Below, one piece after another: positions 1-11,920 of a stretch of DNA of 64,000 bases; the stretch's first letter is position 1; the number at the start of each line of letters is the position of its first letter. This DNA comes from Primulina eburnea (lineage: Eukaryota; Streptophyta; Magnoliopsida; Lamiales; Gesneriaceae). Location of the stretch: positions 52,712,386 to 52,776,385 of the forward strand of contig NC_133103.1 in NCBI RefSeq assembly GCF_022965805.1, written 5' to 3'. The position numbers and the translations under genes were made by a program. The notes under the pieces are model-generated. The model saw only the letters and a list, made by a program, of their open reading frames with translations, made no database searches and was not told the DNA's origin.

Positions 1-2100
1 ATTGATTTATTGTATGCTTGAAGAACATGAAAAATTTTCAGAATTTTCGGATTTCTGCACATATGTATGTTGAACTCATGAGTTTGAATCCCATAAATTG
101 TTTTATGCATGTAAGGGGCTGCCATGATGTTAGGACATGATCAAGAGATGTTTTTACATGAATTTGAAAGGCCCTAAACTCACGTAAATGGCTGCACCAC
201 AAGCTGTACACAGAAAGAAAATCGGTTTTTGCTGTCAAGAAGCTTTAGGGGTTCGGTGTTCATGTTTTAATGGGAGGACTGGCCTGGGCTGGGGCTCATG
301 GCTAGCCTAGGGTCTGATGGTGTCAGGGGGAGAGTCCTAGCCATGCTAGGACTCGGTCTGGAAGGGCAGTGAGGAGTCCTTGCCACCCGAGAAGCTGCAC
401 AATTTTTGTGCAGACTTCATGCGATCGGGAGAGGGTAGGGGCTCGGCCCAGGGCTCGTGGGCGGGGTTACAGCAAGTCCTCAGGGTCCTAGGCGAGTGCT
501 GGAGAGGCTGGTTAGAGAGCCAAGCCATGGGTTAGAGTCTAGACACCAAATAACGAGAGGGACATTCACGTGAAACTCTCTGCCAGCTTTTGGGCAGTAG
601 AGGAGACCTTCGTTTTTGGTATTGGGCAGGGTGGCTTGATGAAGTTAGGGTCCAGTAGGGTACTATGGCATGTTGGGCAAGTTTTGGGCCAATATGGTTC
701 GGGGGTAACTCGGTAAAATTAAGAGATGGCTCGGGGTCGAAGTTTAGGTGTCAAAATGAGTTTTAAAATGAAGAAAAGTTGGAAAACGGCTCACGGGGGT
801 CGGGTCGTGATCCATAAGGGCTAAAATAATATAAAAAGATTAAATTTTGAATTTAGGAATTTTATATTAAAGTTGGTATTTTTCGGGATTAAAACACCGT
901 TAAAATAATCAAGAAAAGATAATTGAAAATGTCTATTATTTAAGCTAAGTAAAATTACGAAAAAATTCATGTAAGCTTAAATATTTATTTGGGACATGTT
1001 AGAGTCAAGAAATCAAGAAAAAAGTCAGAAACGTAAAATGGCACGATTAGGGGTAAAACGGTCTTTTTACACCTAAAATTAGTAACGGTCATGGCAGTGC
1101 CCTAAATGCTGTTTTTATGATATTATGATCATTGTTAAATGCTTATGAGATGTTCATGATTTATTTATGATTTATTTTAAATGTCCATGAAATTTTATGA
1201 TTAAAGTTGACATTTAAAATACATGGTGCATGCTTGGTTTCAAAAGAAAATATATTCATGCATGATTTTATAAGGTGATGAAAACATGAAAATATTGATG
1301 AAAGTGAAGTAATTGTGACTATGAGGATTTGAGGATTTAAGGTTATGATCAAGAATAGGCCAAGGCTCAGTTGACGATCCTGTGTCGCTGATGTCCCCGC
1401 CGCCCAGTACTGTGGTTTCATGTAGATGGTACCATCGTCATGTCATGTCATGTCATGTCACGTCAGGAAAGTCACAATTAACGATCCGAATCAAGAAAAA
1501 GATAAAGTTATGATCATGAAAAGAATCACGTCATGCTATTATGTCATGTTATCATGTTATGTTATGCTCAAGGAAAAGGTAAAAATAAGGTTCATGTCAT
1601 GAATATCACGAAAAGGTTATTTTACGTAAAAGTATTTTCACTGTTGCATGTGATTTTATATCTATTACTCGTTACAAAGATTCGGTGTGTTGAGTCTTTA
1701 GACTCACTAGGTGTGATGGATGCAGGTGAGGTTGAGGGAGGACTTGACGTATGAGATGACCGGACTGAAGGTGCACACAACCCGAGGACCAGCGCTTCTA
1801 CTATTTCCGCACTCATGATTTCATTTATGATTGTACGTTAAAAGGTTTTTAAGATCATTTATTTATGCTTTAGAGTGGTTTTGGAGAGGAGTATATATTT
1901 TATGTTTATTGCTTTTTAGGTTTGGTAACTCATGCGATGATTTTAATTTTTATGACGATTTCACTTGATTTTAAAATGCTAGCTAGCGAAAGTTCTAGAT
2001 CATGGGCAAAATATTTTATTAAAATCTTTTCATGGGTGGACCAAAAAAAAAAAAAAATTTTTTTTAGTACATTTTAAACAAAAGAACACGGGACGTTTCA
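1..2100 (+). mobile_element. 3' part of a Ty3/gypsy-type LTR (5' end outside window)
   Basis: No gene is visible here. Positions 1650-1730 match, in reverse complement, the stretch 26140-26210 of the nested LTR at 25857-28616. Both share a block around TTGAGTCTTTAGACTCACTA followed by GATGCAGGTGA, and a second shared block around CCCAGTACTGTGGT lies at 1405-1425. The segment ends GGGACGTTTCA at 2100, a plausible LTR terminus ending in CA, and ordinary unique-looking sequence follows. I infer one LTR family present in both orientations. A short GTCAT/GTCATGTCAT repeat lies at about 1438-1464. A solo LTR cannot be told from a full element because the left end is missing. Confidence 0.6.
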
Positions 2101-2584
2101 CTCCTGTTCTTGGAAATGTGCTTTTTGTGACATTAACGGCCTTCTTGGATTTCCCACAATTTTTTGAACAATTGCTGATGGATTGGAGGGGAAGAAATTA
2201 AAGAAAGGAAGTCAACTCTAAATAAAAAATGAAATGAGATTAATTGTGTTCTTGGTTTGGTGTGATTTTATTTACATTTATTCAATTAACCATTATCAAA
2301 CCACGCTTTTTGGTGATTATAACAATAATAAATTATTCTTATTTCTCTTTAGTTATAATTATTCTTATTTATAATGCATGGTGTGCTATGCAAATAATAA
2401 AGCTACTCTATTTTATTAAGCAAGAAGTCAACATAATAATTGAATTGTCTTTTTGGTGTGATCAATTTCAAAGCACAACCTTCATTTTCAATTTCAAAGA
2501 TAGAGAGATAATGACTCATCATTTTTTTCAATTTAAATAAAACTGTTTTTTTTTGTATCGCGATTATGCATGAGACATTTATGG
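2101..2584. other. AT-rich intergenic stretch, nothing recognised
   Basis: AT-rich spacer with no coding exon, RNA gene or clear repeat that I can support. The open frame over 2244-2540 is low-complexity and hydrophobic, with no recognisable domain. Confidence 0.5.
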
Positions 2585-3090
2585 ATGTAAACGAGTCGAG
2601 TCGAACAATATCATGTCCAAGCTCGGCTTATTTTAAAATTATTAAGCTCGCGAATAGTTCGAATTCGGCTCGTTAATATTTCGTTTATCATGTTAATAAA
2701 TCTAACTCGAGCTCAACTGGTTAAGCGAGCTCGTTTTCGAACTCATCGAACATTCTTAGTCAAAAAGATCAACTAAGATATGAGAATTTAACAGAGTAAA
2801 CTTCTCATTTTACAGTCTTTTAATCAATTCTCTTACACTCTATTTCGACGTGAGAAAATGCAAGTTATTGTATACTCAAGATCCAACACTAGTTGAACTC
2901 AAGCTCGAGTTCACGAAAATGCTCGCGAGCTTACTAGTCGAATATCATCGAACTCGAGTTTGATTCGATAAAATTTTCGAGCTTATCAAACTCAGCTCGA
3001 TAGACTTAACGAACAATCTCGAATGAATTTTTTCATCGAATCGAAATTTGAATAGCTTGCGAGCGATTTTATTCATTTATATCTTTGATG
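2585..3090. repeat. GAGCTCG-rich dispersed repeat, foldback-like
   Basis: The segment is dense in GAGCTCG, CTCGAGTT and CGAACTC words on both strands, a look shared by many plant non-autonomous DNA transposons. Its ends are weakly inverted: GATGTAAACGAG near 2585 against GATATAAATGAA read on the minus strand near 3085. The middle (about 2760-2880) lacks these words and may be an insertion. No target duplication could be fixed. A smaller stretch of the same composition lies at about 6565-6700, in an intron of the E3 ligase gene. Confidence 0.4.
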
Positions 3091-3632
3091 ACATGTAAAT
3101 AGTTAAAATAAAGCTTGTGAAATGATAAAACCCATGAGAGTGAATAGAATAAAGAGATCCAAGAAAGTTTATTTATTTATTTTATTTTATTAGGGTTTAT
3201 TTTCCAGCATTTTGCAGTAGAAGATGATAAAGTACGATGTTGGGAATGGGCAACACCCCATTTCAGTTGACATCATTCTTAGGACTTCTAGCGAAATCGT
3301 GTTGCGCTTTCTGCAAAGTATGGGAAGAAACGTGTCAACGACGTATAAATTATTGAAAGAGTAAAAAATATCTAATTTCCATCCATATATTTTATTTATT
3401 TTGGAGAAGTTTGTCTACATATCATTCCACTTAATATGTACGTATAAAATTTTGATTTAACCAAATGACTCGACTGCATCAAATTAGTGGGAATCGATTA
3501 TCGACCATCAACTAAACGTGGGGAGGGAAATTTTTCTGATGAATGTTTCTTTTCAATTAATTCGGATTCATCTATTTGTTCCTCGTTCCAAACTATCGTC
3601 AAGATGATTTAATTTGAAAATTTATTTAAGCT
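3091..3632. other. Intergenic spacer, nothing recognised
   Basis: AT-rich spacer between the GAGCTCG-rich repeat and the first GAGACG MITE. No exon or RNA gene seen. Confidence 0.5.
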
Positions 3633-3812
3633 AAAACTTATGTGAGACGATCTCACAGGTCGTATTTTGTGAGACGGATATTTTATTTGGGTCATCTATG
3701 AAAAAAATATTACCTTTTATATTAAGAGTATTACTTTCTATTGTGAATATCGGTAGAGTCGACCTGTTTCATATATAAATATTCGTGAGATCGTCTCGCA
3801 AGAGACTTACTA
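3633..3812 (+). repeat. GAGACG-ended MITE, copy 1
   Basis: About 180 bp with inverted ends: it starts AAACTTATGTGAGACGATCT and ends ATCGTCTCGCAAGAGACTT. The body carries a block around GAGTATTACTTTCTATTGTG, then AATATCGGTAGAGTCGACC. Three further copies lie at 11140-11320, 14442-14600 and 14665-14833. It sits about 0.8 kb upstream of the E3 ligase start codon. Confidence 0.75.
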
Positions 3813-4473
3813 TTTATATCATACTCAAATTTTTTTCATTATGATTTACCCTATGTCATATAAAACAATAATCTAAGAATATCATAATTCAATATAACGC
3901 TAAACCATTATGAAAATCTTAACTAATCCCAATATGTCCAAGATAACACAATAAAAAAAATTCCGTGGCCGATGATTTATAACTTATCTAATACCAAAAT
4001 ATCTAATTTAAATATTCGATATTCAATTTTAATAAATCTCTATTACAAATTTTTTTTAAAGAACTTATTGTTGTTTATGAAATATGAATGTGGTGAGTGT
4101 CTGGAACACTTATCCTCACAAACAAAGGTGGAGAATTGACCAAAAAGATGGAGGAATTATAGAGAAATCAATCCCCACATCGCTTCAGTTTCAACTCAAA
4201 AAACAAACATGAAAAAAAGTACGGGCCACACGATTTCAACTCTCAGCATGAAATCAAGAAAATCAGCACTATTTTCTTGAGACTGCTTTCTCATTGGCCT
4301 ATCTATGCGGTGCTGTGTCCCCCTTGTCACCAACTACTTAGTCTCTATCACGCCACCTTATCTTCTTTCCATTAAAGATATCGTGCAACACTTTCCAAAT
4401 ATAGTAATTTAAGGGCCACAATAATTAAAAAAATGGGGGGGTTTGTTTTGTTTCAGGCCATTAAATGAAGGGG
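3813..4473. other. Upstream region of the E3 ligase gene
   Basis: AT-rich upstream DNA without coding exons. It presumably holds the promoter of the MIEL1-like gene, but no specific factor site can be supported. Confidence 0.4.
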
Positions 4474-4481
4474 TATATAAA
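4474..4481 (+). promoter_or_regulatory. Probable TATA box of the MIEL1-like gene
   Basis: TATATAAA lies about 140 bp upstream of the first ATG of the E3 ligase gene, a usual plant TATA-to-start distance with a short leader. Confidence 0.55.
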
Positions 4482-4613
4482 GGGTCACTGCCCGTTTTGT
4501 ATAAAAATATGATGGTATTTTTGGTTTGAGAAAATTTGGGATTTTGGGCACATCTCATCTTCCCCTAATCCACTTTTGCGCCTCGGCTTGTGCTCTCGTT
4601 TTATCGGTTGGAA

Positions 4614-7600
4614 ATGCTTATGGAAGGCGCCTCGAAAGATCGCCTAACTTTTGGGAAGATGGGCTATGGGTAAATTTTGTTTTTTTTCTTGTTATTTAAT
4701 GTATACGTGCTTGTGTGTTCAGATAATTTATGGGATTTTTTTTGTTTTTTTTATAATTTCTCTGTTCATGAATTACTCGTGATATATGAAAGCCTTCCAT
4801 CATTGAGGAAAGAAATGAATCATCTGGCTGTTTAAATAGCTAGTATTTTGGCGTATATTTGCTTGTGTGTTCAGATACTGTCCCACTTTTCTTGGAGCCA
4901 AATTTGTATTCTGGTGATACATTATGCATGAAAATTGAATCTTTTCGACTATCTGTTTCACAGCTATGTTCAGGGCCTCTTGTAATTTGTTTAAAAATAT
5001 TAGTTTTGCCCATATTTCTTTTATTTGGTTATGATGTGTAGTATTCTTGTTTTTTTAAGTTCCATTATTATCCTCTTTAGCGAGAAAGGGTTCTGTGGTA
5101 TTTGCTGTAAGCTCATGTTTTACTCGTTATTGATAGTTCGATTTGATATTATTGACCCGCATAAGTCTGGATTTCTCTGATAAAGCATAAGATTTTTGGG
5201 ACAAGAGATGAAGCTAGCCGATTAGCTATTTTGGGGCTAGATATATATAAAATTTTCAGTATCCAGCTGCGGAGTATATATATTCTACAAGTATCATTTG
5301 ATATACCATCAAAAATCCAGATATTGAATCTTTTCTTTTTTTTAAAAAAAATTGATCTTGTTGTAGGTGCAAGCATTATAGAAGAAGATGCAAGATTCGA
5401 ACTCCATGCTGCAACGAAGTCTATGATTGTCGCCACTGCCACAATGAAGAAGCGGTAACCTATTATTCTTCTCTTTATTACGGTCTCCAATTCTTGGGCG
5501 GCAATGGATCTTCCTTGTGGAAATACACCTCCTAATTCAACTTGTAGAAATTGTATATTTGAATGATTGACAAAGACTGTTTTTGATCTGGTTTTTATGG
5601 ATTTCATTCTGTGTGAATCATCAGAATATGCTGCGTAATGTTTTTGATCGCCATGAAGTAGTCCGGTACGATGTGAAGCAAGTATGTTTCTCAAAGAAAT
5701 TTTAATTTCATATTGTGCAATCTTCTTGGTATAGGATTTTATTGAAGATTGATTTAAATTCTTGCTAATATTGCAGGTTATTTGTTCTGTTTGTGACACA
5801 GAGCAGCCCGTAGGTTTTCTTCCATTGTTTCGTGACACTCTTTGTTCTATAATCCTATGTTCAGAGTGATTAAAGATAATTATCTTCTTTCGTGTTGATC
5901 CAGGTTGCGCGTGTTTGTACAAATTGTGGCGTAAACATGGGAGAATACTTTTGCAAAGTGTGCAAATTTTTTGATGATGATGTAATAAACCTGCTACCTT
6001 ACAGAAACAGATAACCAAAGTAGTTCAATATTTAGTCTTTTTCACCATTTTCATACCTTTTAGTCGAGCTCAAAATGTTTATAGAATTCTTTTACGACCT
6101 TTGAAATCTCAACAATGAAATTTGTGTTAACTTGGTGCAGATAGACAAAGGACTATTTCATTGTGATGACTGTGGAATCTGCAGGTTAGTGAACTGACAA
6201 ACATGACGGATGTTTGATTTTGGAGTGCTTGTGAAAATTGATCGAATGTATTTTTTTGTTAGAATTGTGATTTTGGAGTGCTGAAAATTGATCGAATGTG
6301 TTTTTTTGTTAGAATTGGTGGTCGCGAGAACTTCTTTCACTGCAACAAATGTGGTATGCTTCAACTGTTACTTATTCGATCGATTTAACTAAATTTCCTG
6401 TCACGTGTTGTCAGAATCTGTTGGAACAATGCCTGATTATGTTCTCTTCTTTTAAGTTTGTATATTTATTAGTTCGTCCTAAAACAAATATCATGATTCT
6501 GTGATAGTAATTAAGCTAAACAGTCCCTAAACCTAGACGGTAAGTGAACCAAACTGCTTATGGCAGCTCGATCAAGAGCTGAGTCAAGTTTGAGTAACAA
6601 TTTGAATCGAGCTTGCTTGCTTTTCTATTTCTCCAGCCATATACTTTACTGCCGAAAAGAGTATTTTTATTGATGTAACGTCAAACTCGAACTCCAGCTC
6701 TATTGATGATGTTTGAAAAGATTGAGAATAATATTGTGCTCACAAATTACTATTCTTAGTAAGCAATTTCCAACATATTAACTGTAGTTAAAGTTTATAT
6801 TTAATTAACTCGTTCTTCGATCTCTCGTCACATAAAACTTAAAATTTTGAGATTTGCTTATTTCAAGGAGCATTGAGGTTACCCTTTCGTAACATGTAAC
6901 TGTATTTTCCATAAGGTCTATTTTCATCCCATTTGAAGTTTACTTGTGCAGGGTCGTGTTATTCAGTTAGTTTACGGAACAATCACTTGTGCGTGGAGAA
7001 CTCCATGAGGCATCATTGTCCGATATGCTACGAGGTCTTCCTCTATTTTTCTTAAATGTCTGGTATATAATCTAACTCGCGATTTTAAAAGAAAAATCAT
7101 ATTTGCAGTATCTGTTCGACTCATTGAAAGACACGGCTGTCATGAAATGTGGACACACGATGCATTGTGAATGTTACCATGAGATGATAAAGCGTGAGAA
7201 GTAAAGTGCAGTCTCCTTGGAGAATTATTTTTGAACATTTTTACGATCCACTAATCATATTTACACGATTTGCTGGATCTTTCATGGAATGTGGACGTAG
7301 GTACTGCTGCCCAATATGCTCAAGATCCATCATGGATATGTCCCGAGCATGGGAGATGATAGACGAGGAGGTAATTCGTGTTATTCGTCTTTAAAATCAA
7401 GGGTATAAACAAATCACATCGATCCGATCCCTATTTATATTAAGATATTCAAATTTATCGAGCTGGCTCGATCTTCAAAAGCTAAACTATGTTGGACTTG
7501 ATCGACTCAATTTACTTCCAGCACTATGCCCGCTCTTTGCTGTCTCACTTTAAAATGTTCCCTTATATACAGATTGAATCAACTGTCATGCCAGATGAAT

Positions 7601-7830
7601 ACAGACACAAGAAGGTATTTAACTCATAGCAACCTTGCTGTATTACTCTAAAATCTCATGAAAGCTTCCATTTCCTTAAAAACACATCTCCCAATGCTTT
7701 ACAGGTTTGGATTCTTTGTAACGACTGCAACGACACTACCGAGGTTAACTTCCACATAATTGGACAAAAATGCAGCCATTGTGGATCATACAATACACGC
7801 ACAATCGCGCCTCCAGTTCTTCCACAGTAA
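4614..7830 (+). CDS. MIEL1: CHY/CTCHY/RING-type E3 ubiquitin ligase, MIEL1-like
   Basis: Twelve exons can be placed: 4614-4669, 5367-5454, 5625-5681, 5777-5809, 5904-5981, 6141-6184, 6313-6353, 6952-7034, 7109-7200, 7301-7370, 7573-7614 and 7705-7830. They sum to 810 nt, giving 269 residues, the family's usual size. In order it encodes a CHY zinc finger ([17 protein letters not shown]), a CTCHY finger ([23 protein letters not shown]), a RING-H2 ([27 protein letters not shown]) and a C-terminal zinc ribbon ([23 protein letters not shown]). Such proteins are RING E3 ligases acting in the cytosol and nucleus. MIEL1 is known to direct turnover of MYB30 and to dampen defence and ABA responses; the ortholog call rests on the N-terminal and zinc-ribbon wording. 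ATG 4614 is first in frame and ATG 4620 is an alternative. All zinc ligands look intact. Confidence 0.9.
6216..6318 (+). repeat. Tandem duplication spanning an intron 3' splice site
   Basis: Two adjacent copies (6216-6268 and 6269-6318) of a roughly 50-bp unit starting GATTTTGGAGTGCT and ending TTTTTTTGTTAGAATTG. The right copy supplies the real acceptor of exon 7 at 6311-6312. The left copy preserves a decoy acceptor about 50 bp upstream. Confidence 0.85.
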
Positions 7831-9225
7831 GCCCTTGTCGTTAATCGGATTGGATTCTTTTGTATTGTTGCACTAAAAGCTAGTGCAGCGAGCCAGAAAA
7901 CGACTTACGAACACTTTCTGACTCGAAATCAATGTGTATGTGTTATATAAGTTCGTTGGACACCGGACCTTTTTTCTTGTTATTACAGTGTGCACTTTAT
8001 TACATATATTGGAAACAAAAGATATTCTGTTTACTCGACCATCTGCGGGGACTACTTTCTCAGTTCTTCATTTGGATAAACCACAAGTATATCTATATAT
8101 TCATCCATGGAAGTAGAAAAGCCATGCTTGGGTATTCTGACGTTAACATGTTTGTTCATGGCCACATTTTTCCCCACAATAGAACTAGCCAAACAAACTG
8201 TGGTGCGAATAAACATTCACGTATACCTGTGCCCATGGCCACCGCGATCAATTTCAGTTCAACAAGCAACTTTCTTGAACAGAACTTGTCGAAGAACTCG
8301 ATAGAATTAGTAGAGCTCCATTTGCTACAATTTCGTGGACTTCCTCCTAAGCTAGCATACGACTGAGACCGATCACATAGGCTTGATCTTCTTAAGGTCA
8401 TAGCTTCCAGACATCCAATTCCAGCTTTTCCAACTTCATCCACTCTTAAGCTGCATTCTGATAATATTCTGCATCTTTTAACCTGGGGCTCCCAAACTCG
8501 TTCCCTTGCAACTGTTTCAGTCACCCAGCATCAGTACATATATCAAGTCTGACGCCAAAGATCCCAACTTTTCGTTCCCACAAACATGTCTTGCATGGCA
8601 ATGAGTAACCAAAAATACTCCTCTCTAATCATGAAAGTAATCAATCTTCATTAATAAAAAGTATTATAAAAACCTATTTTGGTTCTTATTAGTTAATCTA
8701 TATTACTATATATATATATATATTCCCATGAAGTACGTCCTTATATTTTTCTATACTTCTAAATTTTTAAATGATCATGCGACTAATATTATGAAAAAAT
8801 TTATATTACAGTAGTTTTTTCATACAAAAAATATTTAATCGGAAAAGATTATAATATGTATGCAGGGGCATAGTAAAATTAAATATCTGAAATAATATTT
8901 TGTATATGTAAGCCGACGGTGTAAACATGGATTTGTATTGAAGATGACAAGTACAAAAATAATAATCTGAAGAAATTAAAATATAGGGATAAATTCGAAA
9001 TTGGAATCAAATTTCATCCACAAACAAAAAATAAATAAAATAAAAATTAGAAAAGAAAAACCAACACCCTTCAAATTTCATGCCATTTTAATTTCATGTC
9101 CATTGTTCATTTGCCAATAATTTCAAGCCATCAGTTATAATTATTATACACACAACAAATCCCTCATAACTTTCTTGACTCTCTTTTCCTACAATACTTG
9201 TGGAAGGGAGACAAAGAACACGACC
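7831..9225. other. 3' flank of the E3 ligase gene and intergenic DNA; possible decayed open frame
   Basis: The first few hundred bases are probably 3' UTR. From the ATG at 8236, one frame is open to 8550 apart from a single TGA at 8364-8366. It reads with near-normal composition (MATAINFSSTSNF at the start, IASRHPIPAFPTSST after the stop). No family is recognised and it may be chance. A short (TA)n run lies near 8709-8722. The rest is AT-rich and featureless. Confidence 0.3.
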
Positions 9226-9966
9226 ATGTCTTCCAAGCACTTCTTGCCATTGGCGTTGCTCCTCATTTGCCTTGGCCTCGAGTCTCCTCCGGTCGCTGCA
9301 GCCCTTCGCCACCACCTTCTCCCCCATATCAGCCACATCCAAAGAACCTCCGACCTCCAAGAAACCACTCTCATTCAAAAGGCGTGCCACGGTTTAGGCG
9401 ATTATGAATCGGATTGCTTATCCACCCTGCAATCCTCGGCTCCCCATCAAAAAAATGACCCCAATGGATTGGCTTTCTTCATTCTCAGGTAAAGTACTGA
9501 TATTCAGAACAAATATTGAATTAAAAAGACCATGCATGCATTTCAACCGGGAAATATACATTAAATTAAATAACTAAATTTTATTTATTTATTTTGATTT
9601 CCTAGGTTCGTGGAAGATCGGGCAGCCAATCTCTCATTCAAGATAAAAAAATTCGCCGCGACTCCATATCTTCCTCCAACTCTTCAATCCGCGCTGAGCG
9701 AGTGCATGGATCAGTACAATCCCGTGGATGATCTGATCGAGGACGCGATCAATGCAGTGCTGGCGAACGTATATTCCGACGCTGAGAAGTTCATGGACGC
9801 CGCGATCGCAAACATCGTGTCTTGCGATTCTCAGATCAAATCCTTCCATTCCGACGACGATAAATCGGGGGAAGAACACGTCCGAATCGCCAAAGATGTG
9901 AGTGAGAGCAATGCTTTCTTTAGAAACATGCTGTTTGCTGCTTTCAACATTCTCAGAAAAGATTGA
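9226..9966 (+). CDS. Plant invertase/pectin methylesterase inhibitor (PMEI) family protein
   Basis: Two exons, 9226-9488 and 9606-9966, join in frame to encode 207 residues; the GT-AG intron splits an Arg codon. Residues 1-26 form a signal peptide (hydrophobic LPLALLLICLGL, small residues before the likely cut after VAAA), so the product should enter the cell wall or apoplast. The mature part is a four-helix PMEI domain with the diagnostic four cysteines at about C54, C64, C121 and C161, which pair 1-2 and 3-4 in this family. Members inhibit either cell-wall/vacuolar invertases or pectin methylesterases, and sequence alone does not say which. ATG 9226 was chosen over an upstream in-frame ATG at 9175 because it places the signal peptide at the terminus. 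The ORF is intact. Confidence 0.88.
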
Positions 9967-10226
9967 AGTGAAGAGAATATCAAATAACGTGTTTATTTAT
10001 TTATTTTTTTTTGTTTATTTGAGATATATAATATGTTTTATTTATTTAATATATAAAATAAGAAATAATATGTCATCATAGAACTAAAAATATATTTATT
10101 TCCTCAATTTGCAAGGAAAAATTATTAATTAATGAAGATGAGTGTTATTTTTTTTTTATTGAGATTTATAATAATTAGAATTAGTAGTTTGAAAATTATA
10201 AATTATCTTGCTCACTTTCTTTACAC
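9967..10226. other. 3' flank of the PMEI gene
   Basis: Very AT-rich 3' flanking DNA with several AATAAA-like words. Nothing else seen. Confidence 0.5.
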
Positions 10227-10250
10227 TAGCGACCGATGCACACGCATTGT
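10227..10250 (-). mobile_element. Helitron-like 3' terminus (isolated)
   Basis: Read on the minus strand, a short hairpin (CACAC, five-base loop, GTGTG) is followed ten or so bases later by CTAG. This is the layout of a Helitron 3' end and resembles the units near 46-47 kb and 56 kb. Its 5' end was not found. Confidence 0.35.
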
Positions 10251-10354
10251 GTGTGTAAGATAATATTAGACATTTGAATGTTGTTTAATCAATTTATAGC
10301 GTTTCGTGTGTAAGATAATATTAGACATTTGAATGTTGTTTAATCAATTTATAG
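10251..10354 (+). repeat. Two-copy tandem repeat, period 55 bp
   Basis: GTGTGTAAGATAATATTAGA with its following 29 bases at 10251-10299 recurs almost perfectly at 10306-10354. The repeat starts at the hairpin of the Helitron-like terminus. Confidence 0.85.
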
Positions 10355-11139
10355 AATGAATGTTGAACATTTAAAATTTAAAGAAATTATTAGATCAACA
10401 CGAGTGTAAGAAAAAAAATTATAACCAAAAAGAAATAGATAACACAAAATAATTCAAAATGACTATAAAATTCTCCATGAATCAAAATATTTATTTCCTT
10501 GCATAACACTGTATATTTATGCAAATAATTAAATACATCATATTGAAAACAAACACTTTCGAAAATGACTCTGAATCTCTGATATATTTCATACCTTGGA
10601 TAATGCATCGTTGTTGCTAATACTTATTTACATCTTCTACTAAATAATCTTCTTTCTCACATTTCATCGAGCAATTTTATGAGCAACTATGAAAAGCAAA
10701 CTTGGAGGATTAAAACATAAATTTATGCAATAATATGATAAGTATACATCTTAGAGAGAAAAGTGGAATTCAAAATTACTAATTTATGCATAAAAAAAGG
10801 AACAATAGATAAAATATTAAACCTTAGATGCTGCAAAGTTGAGTAGATGGCCATTTGTACATGGACTGAAATTTCAAAAATAGAATTGAGATAATATGCG
10901 AAGATTAGTGCTGATTTTGAAAAGTAATTGATATTTTGGAATTGAATCAATTTCTTTAGACGTGAAATGAGAGAAAGAGGGTTAAATTCTAGTCTACGGT
11001 TAACATATCTGAGGGGCAAAATTGGATATAAATAATTTGGTGTCCTCATTGACATTTTATATAATGTGCTCATCTTTAATAAAATAGTAGAGATATTTGA
11101 ATTTAAGGTTAGAAATTTAATTCCATCCCATACCAAGCA

Positions 11140-11320
11140 AAAACTTATGTGAGACGATCTCATTTGTCGTATTTTGTGAGACAAATATTTTATTTGAGTC
11201 ATCCATGAAAAAAAATTACTTTTTATCTTAAGAGTATTACTTTTTATTGAGAATATCGATCTGGTTGACCCGTCTCTCACAGATAAAGATTTATTAGACC
11301 GTCTTACAAGAAACCTACTC
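11140..11320 (+). repeat. GAGACG-ended MITE, copy 2
   Basis: Same family and orientation as copy 1: it starts AAAAACTTATGTGAGACGAT, has an internal AAGAGTATTACTTTTTATTG, and ends with a degraded GTCTTACAAG arm. It lies about 0.6 kb upstream of the DUF3598-like gene. The long minus-strand open frame running into this element is a by-product. Confidence 0.75.
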
Positions 11321-11757
11321 TTAAAACCATTCCTCCCCTTTCACCAGAACAATGTCATATAAGTAATTTTGTCTCTTAAATCATAAAAACAAGTTAATAA
11401 AATTAAAATGCCCATTAATTGATTATTATGCAGCTTAGCTCCTTTTTGTGTTCGTTTAACGAATTTAGCCGTAATTAAATTTTTAAAATTTTCTCCATTT
11501 AACCTTTTATTATAAATGTTGTTCATATAATTTTAATTTATTTATACAAGTTTCTATTTGTATAAAATTGACAAAAAAAATGCTTTAATTTGCATTAATA
11601 AAATTCAATTTTTTAAAAAGTAAATATAAAAAAAGGTATTTAAGTAATATAAAAAAAATTAAAAATGGAGTTATTTTTAAGCAGAAAGAGGTCTAAAGAG
11701 TGACATTGAAATAAAATAAAAAATTTAGAGCCGAGCCGCCCGTGATATTACATTGGA

Positions 11758-11765
11758 TATAAATA
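11758..11765 (+). promoter_or_regulatory. Probable TATA box of the DUF3598-like gene
   Basis: TATAAATA lies about 160 bp upstream of the chosen ATG at 11921, with no better candidate in between. Confidence 0.5.
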
Positions 11766-11920
11766 CGCACCGTGCGTAGAAGAATATTCTCTATCGTCAG
11801 ACCTCCTATTCTTGGATTCTGCCGCCACTCCACCGCCACATCTGGAATTCTGGCCTTCCGCTTACGGAACTTGTTCCACATATTTATAGCCTAAAGAGTC
11901 CTAGCTCATAGAATCGGAGA

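Noticed and set aside
5149..6018. 289-codon open frame on the minus strand
   Set aside because: It lies across exons 2-5 of the E3 ligase gene on the other strand, has no domain, and starts and ends without gene structure. The plus-strand exons are well supported.
10723..11280. 185-codon minus-strand open frame
   Set aside because: Low-complexity composition, begins inside MITE copy 2, no recognisable domain.
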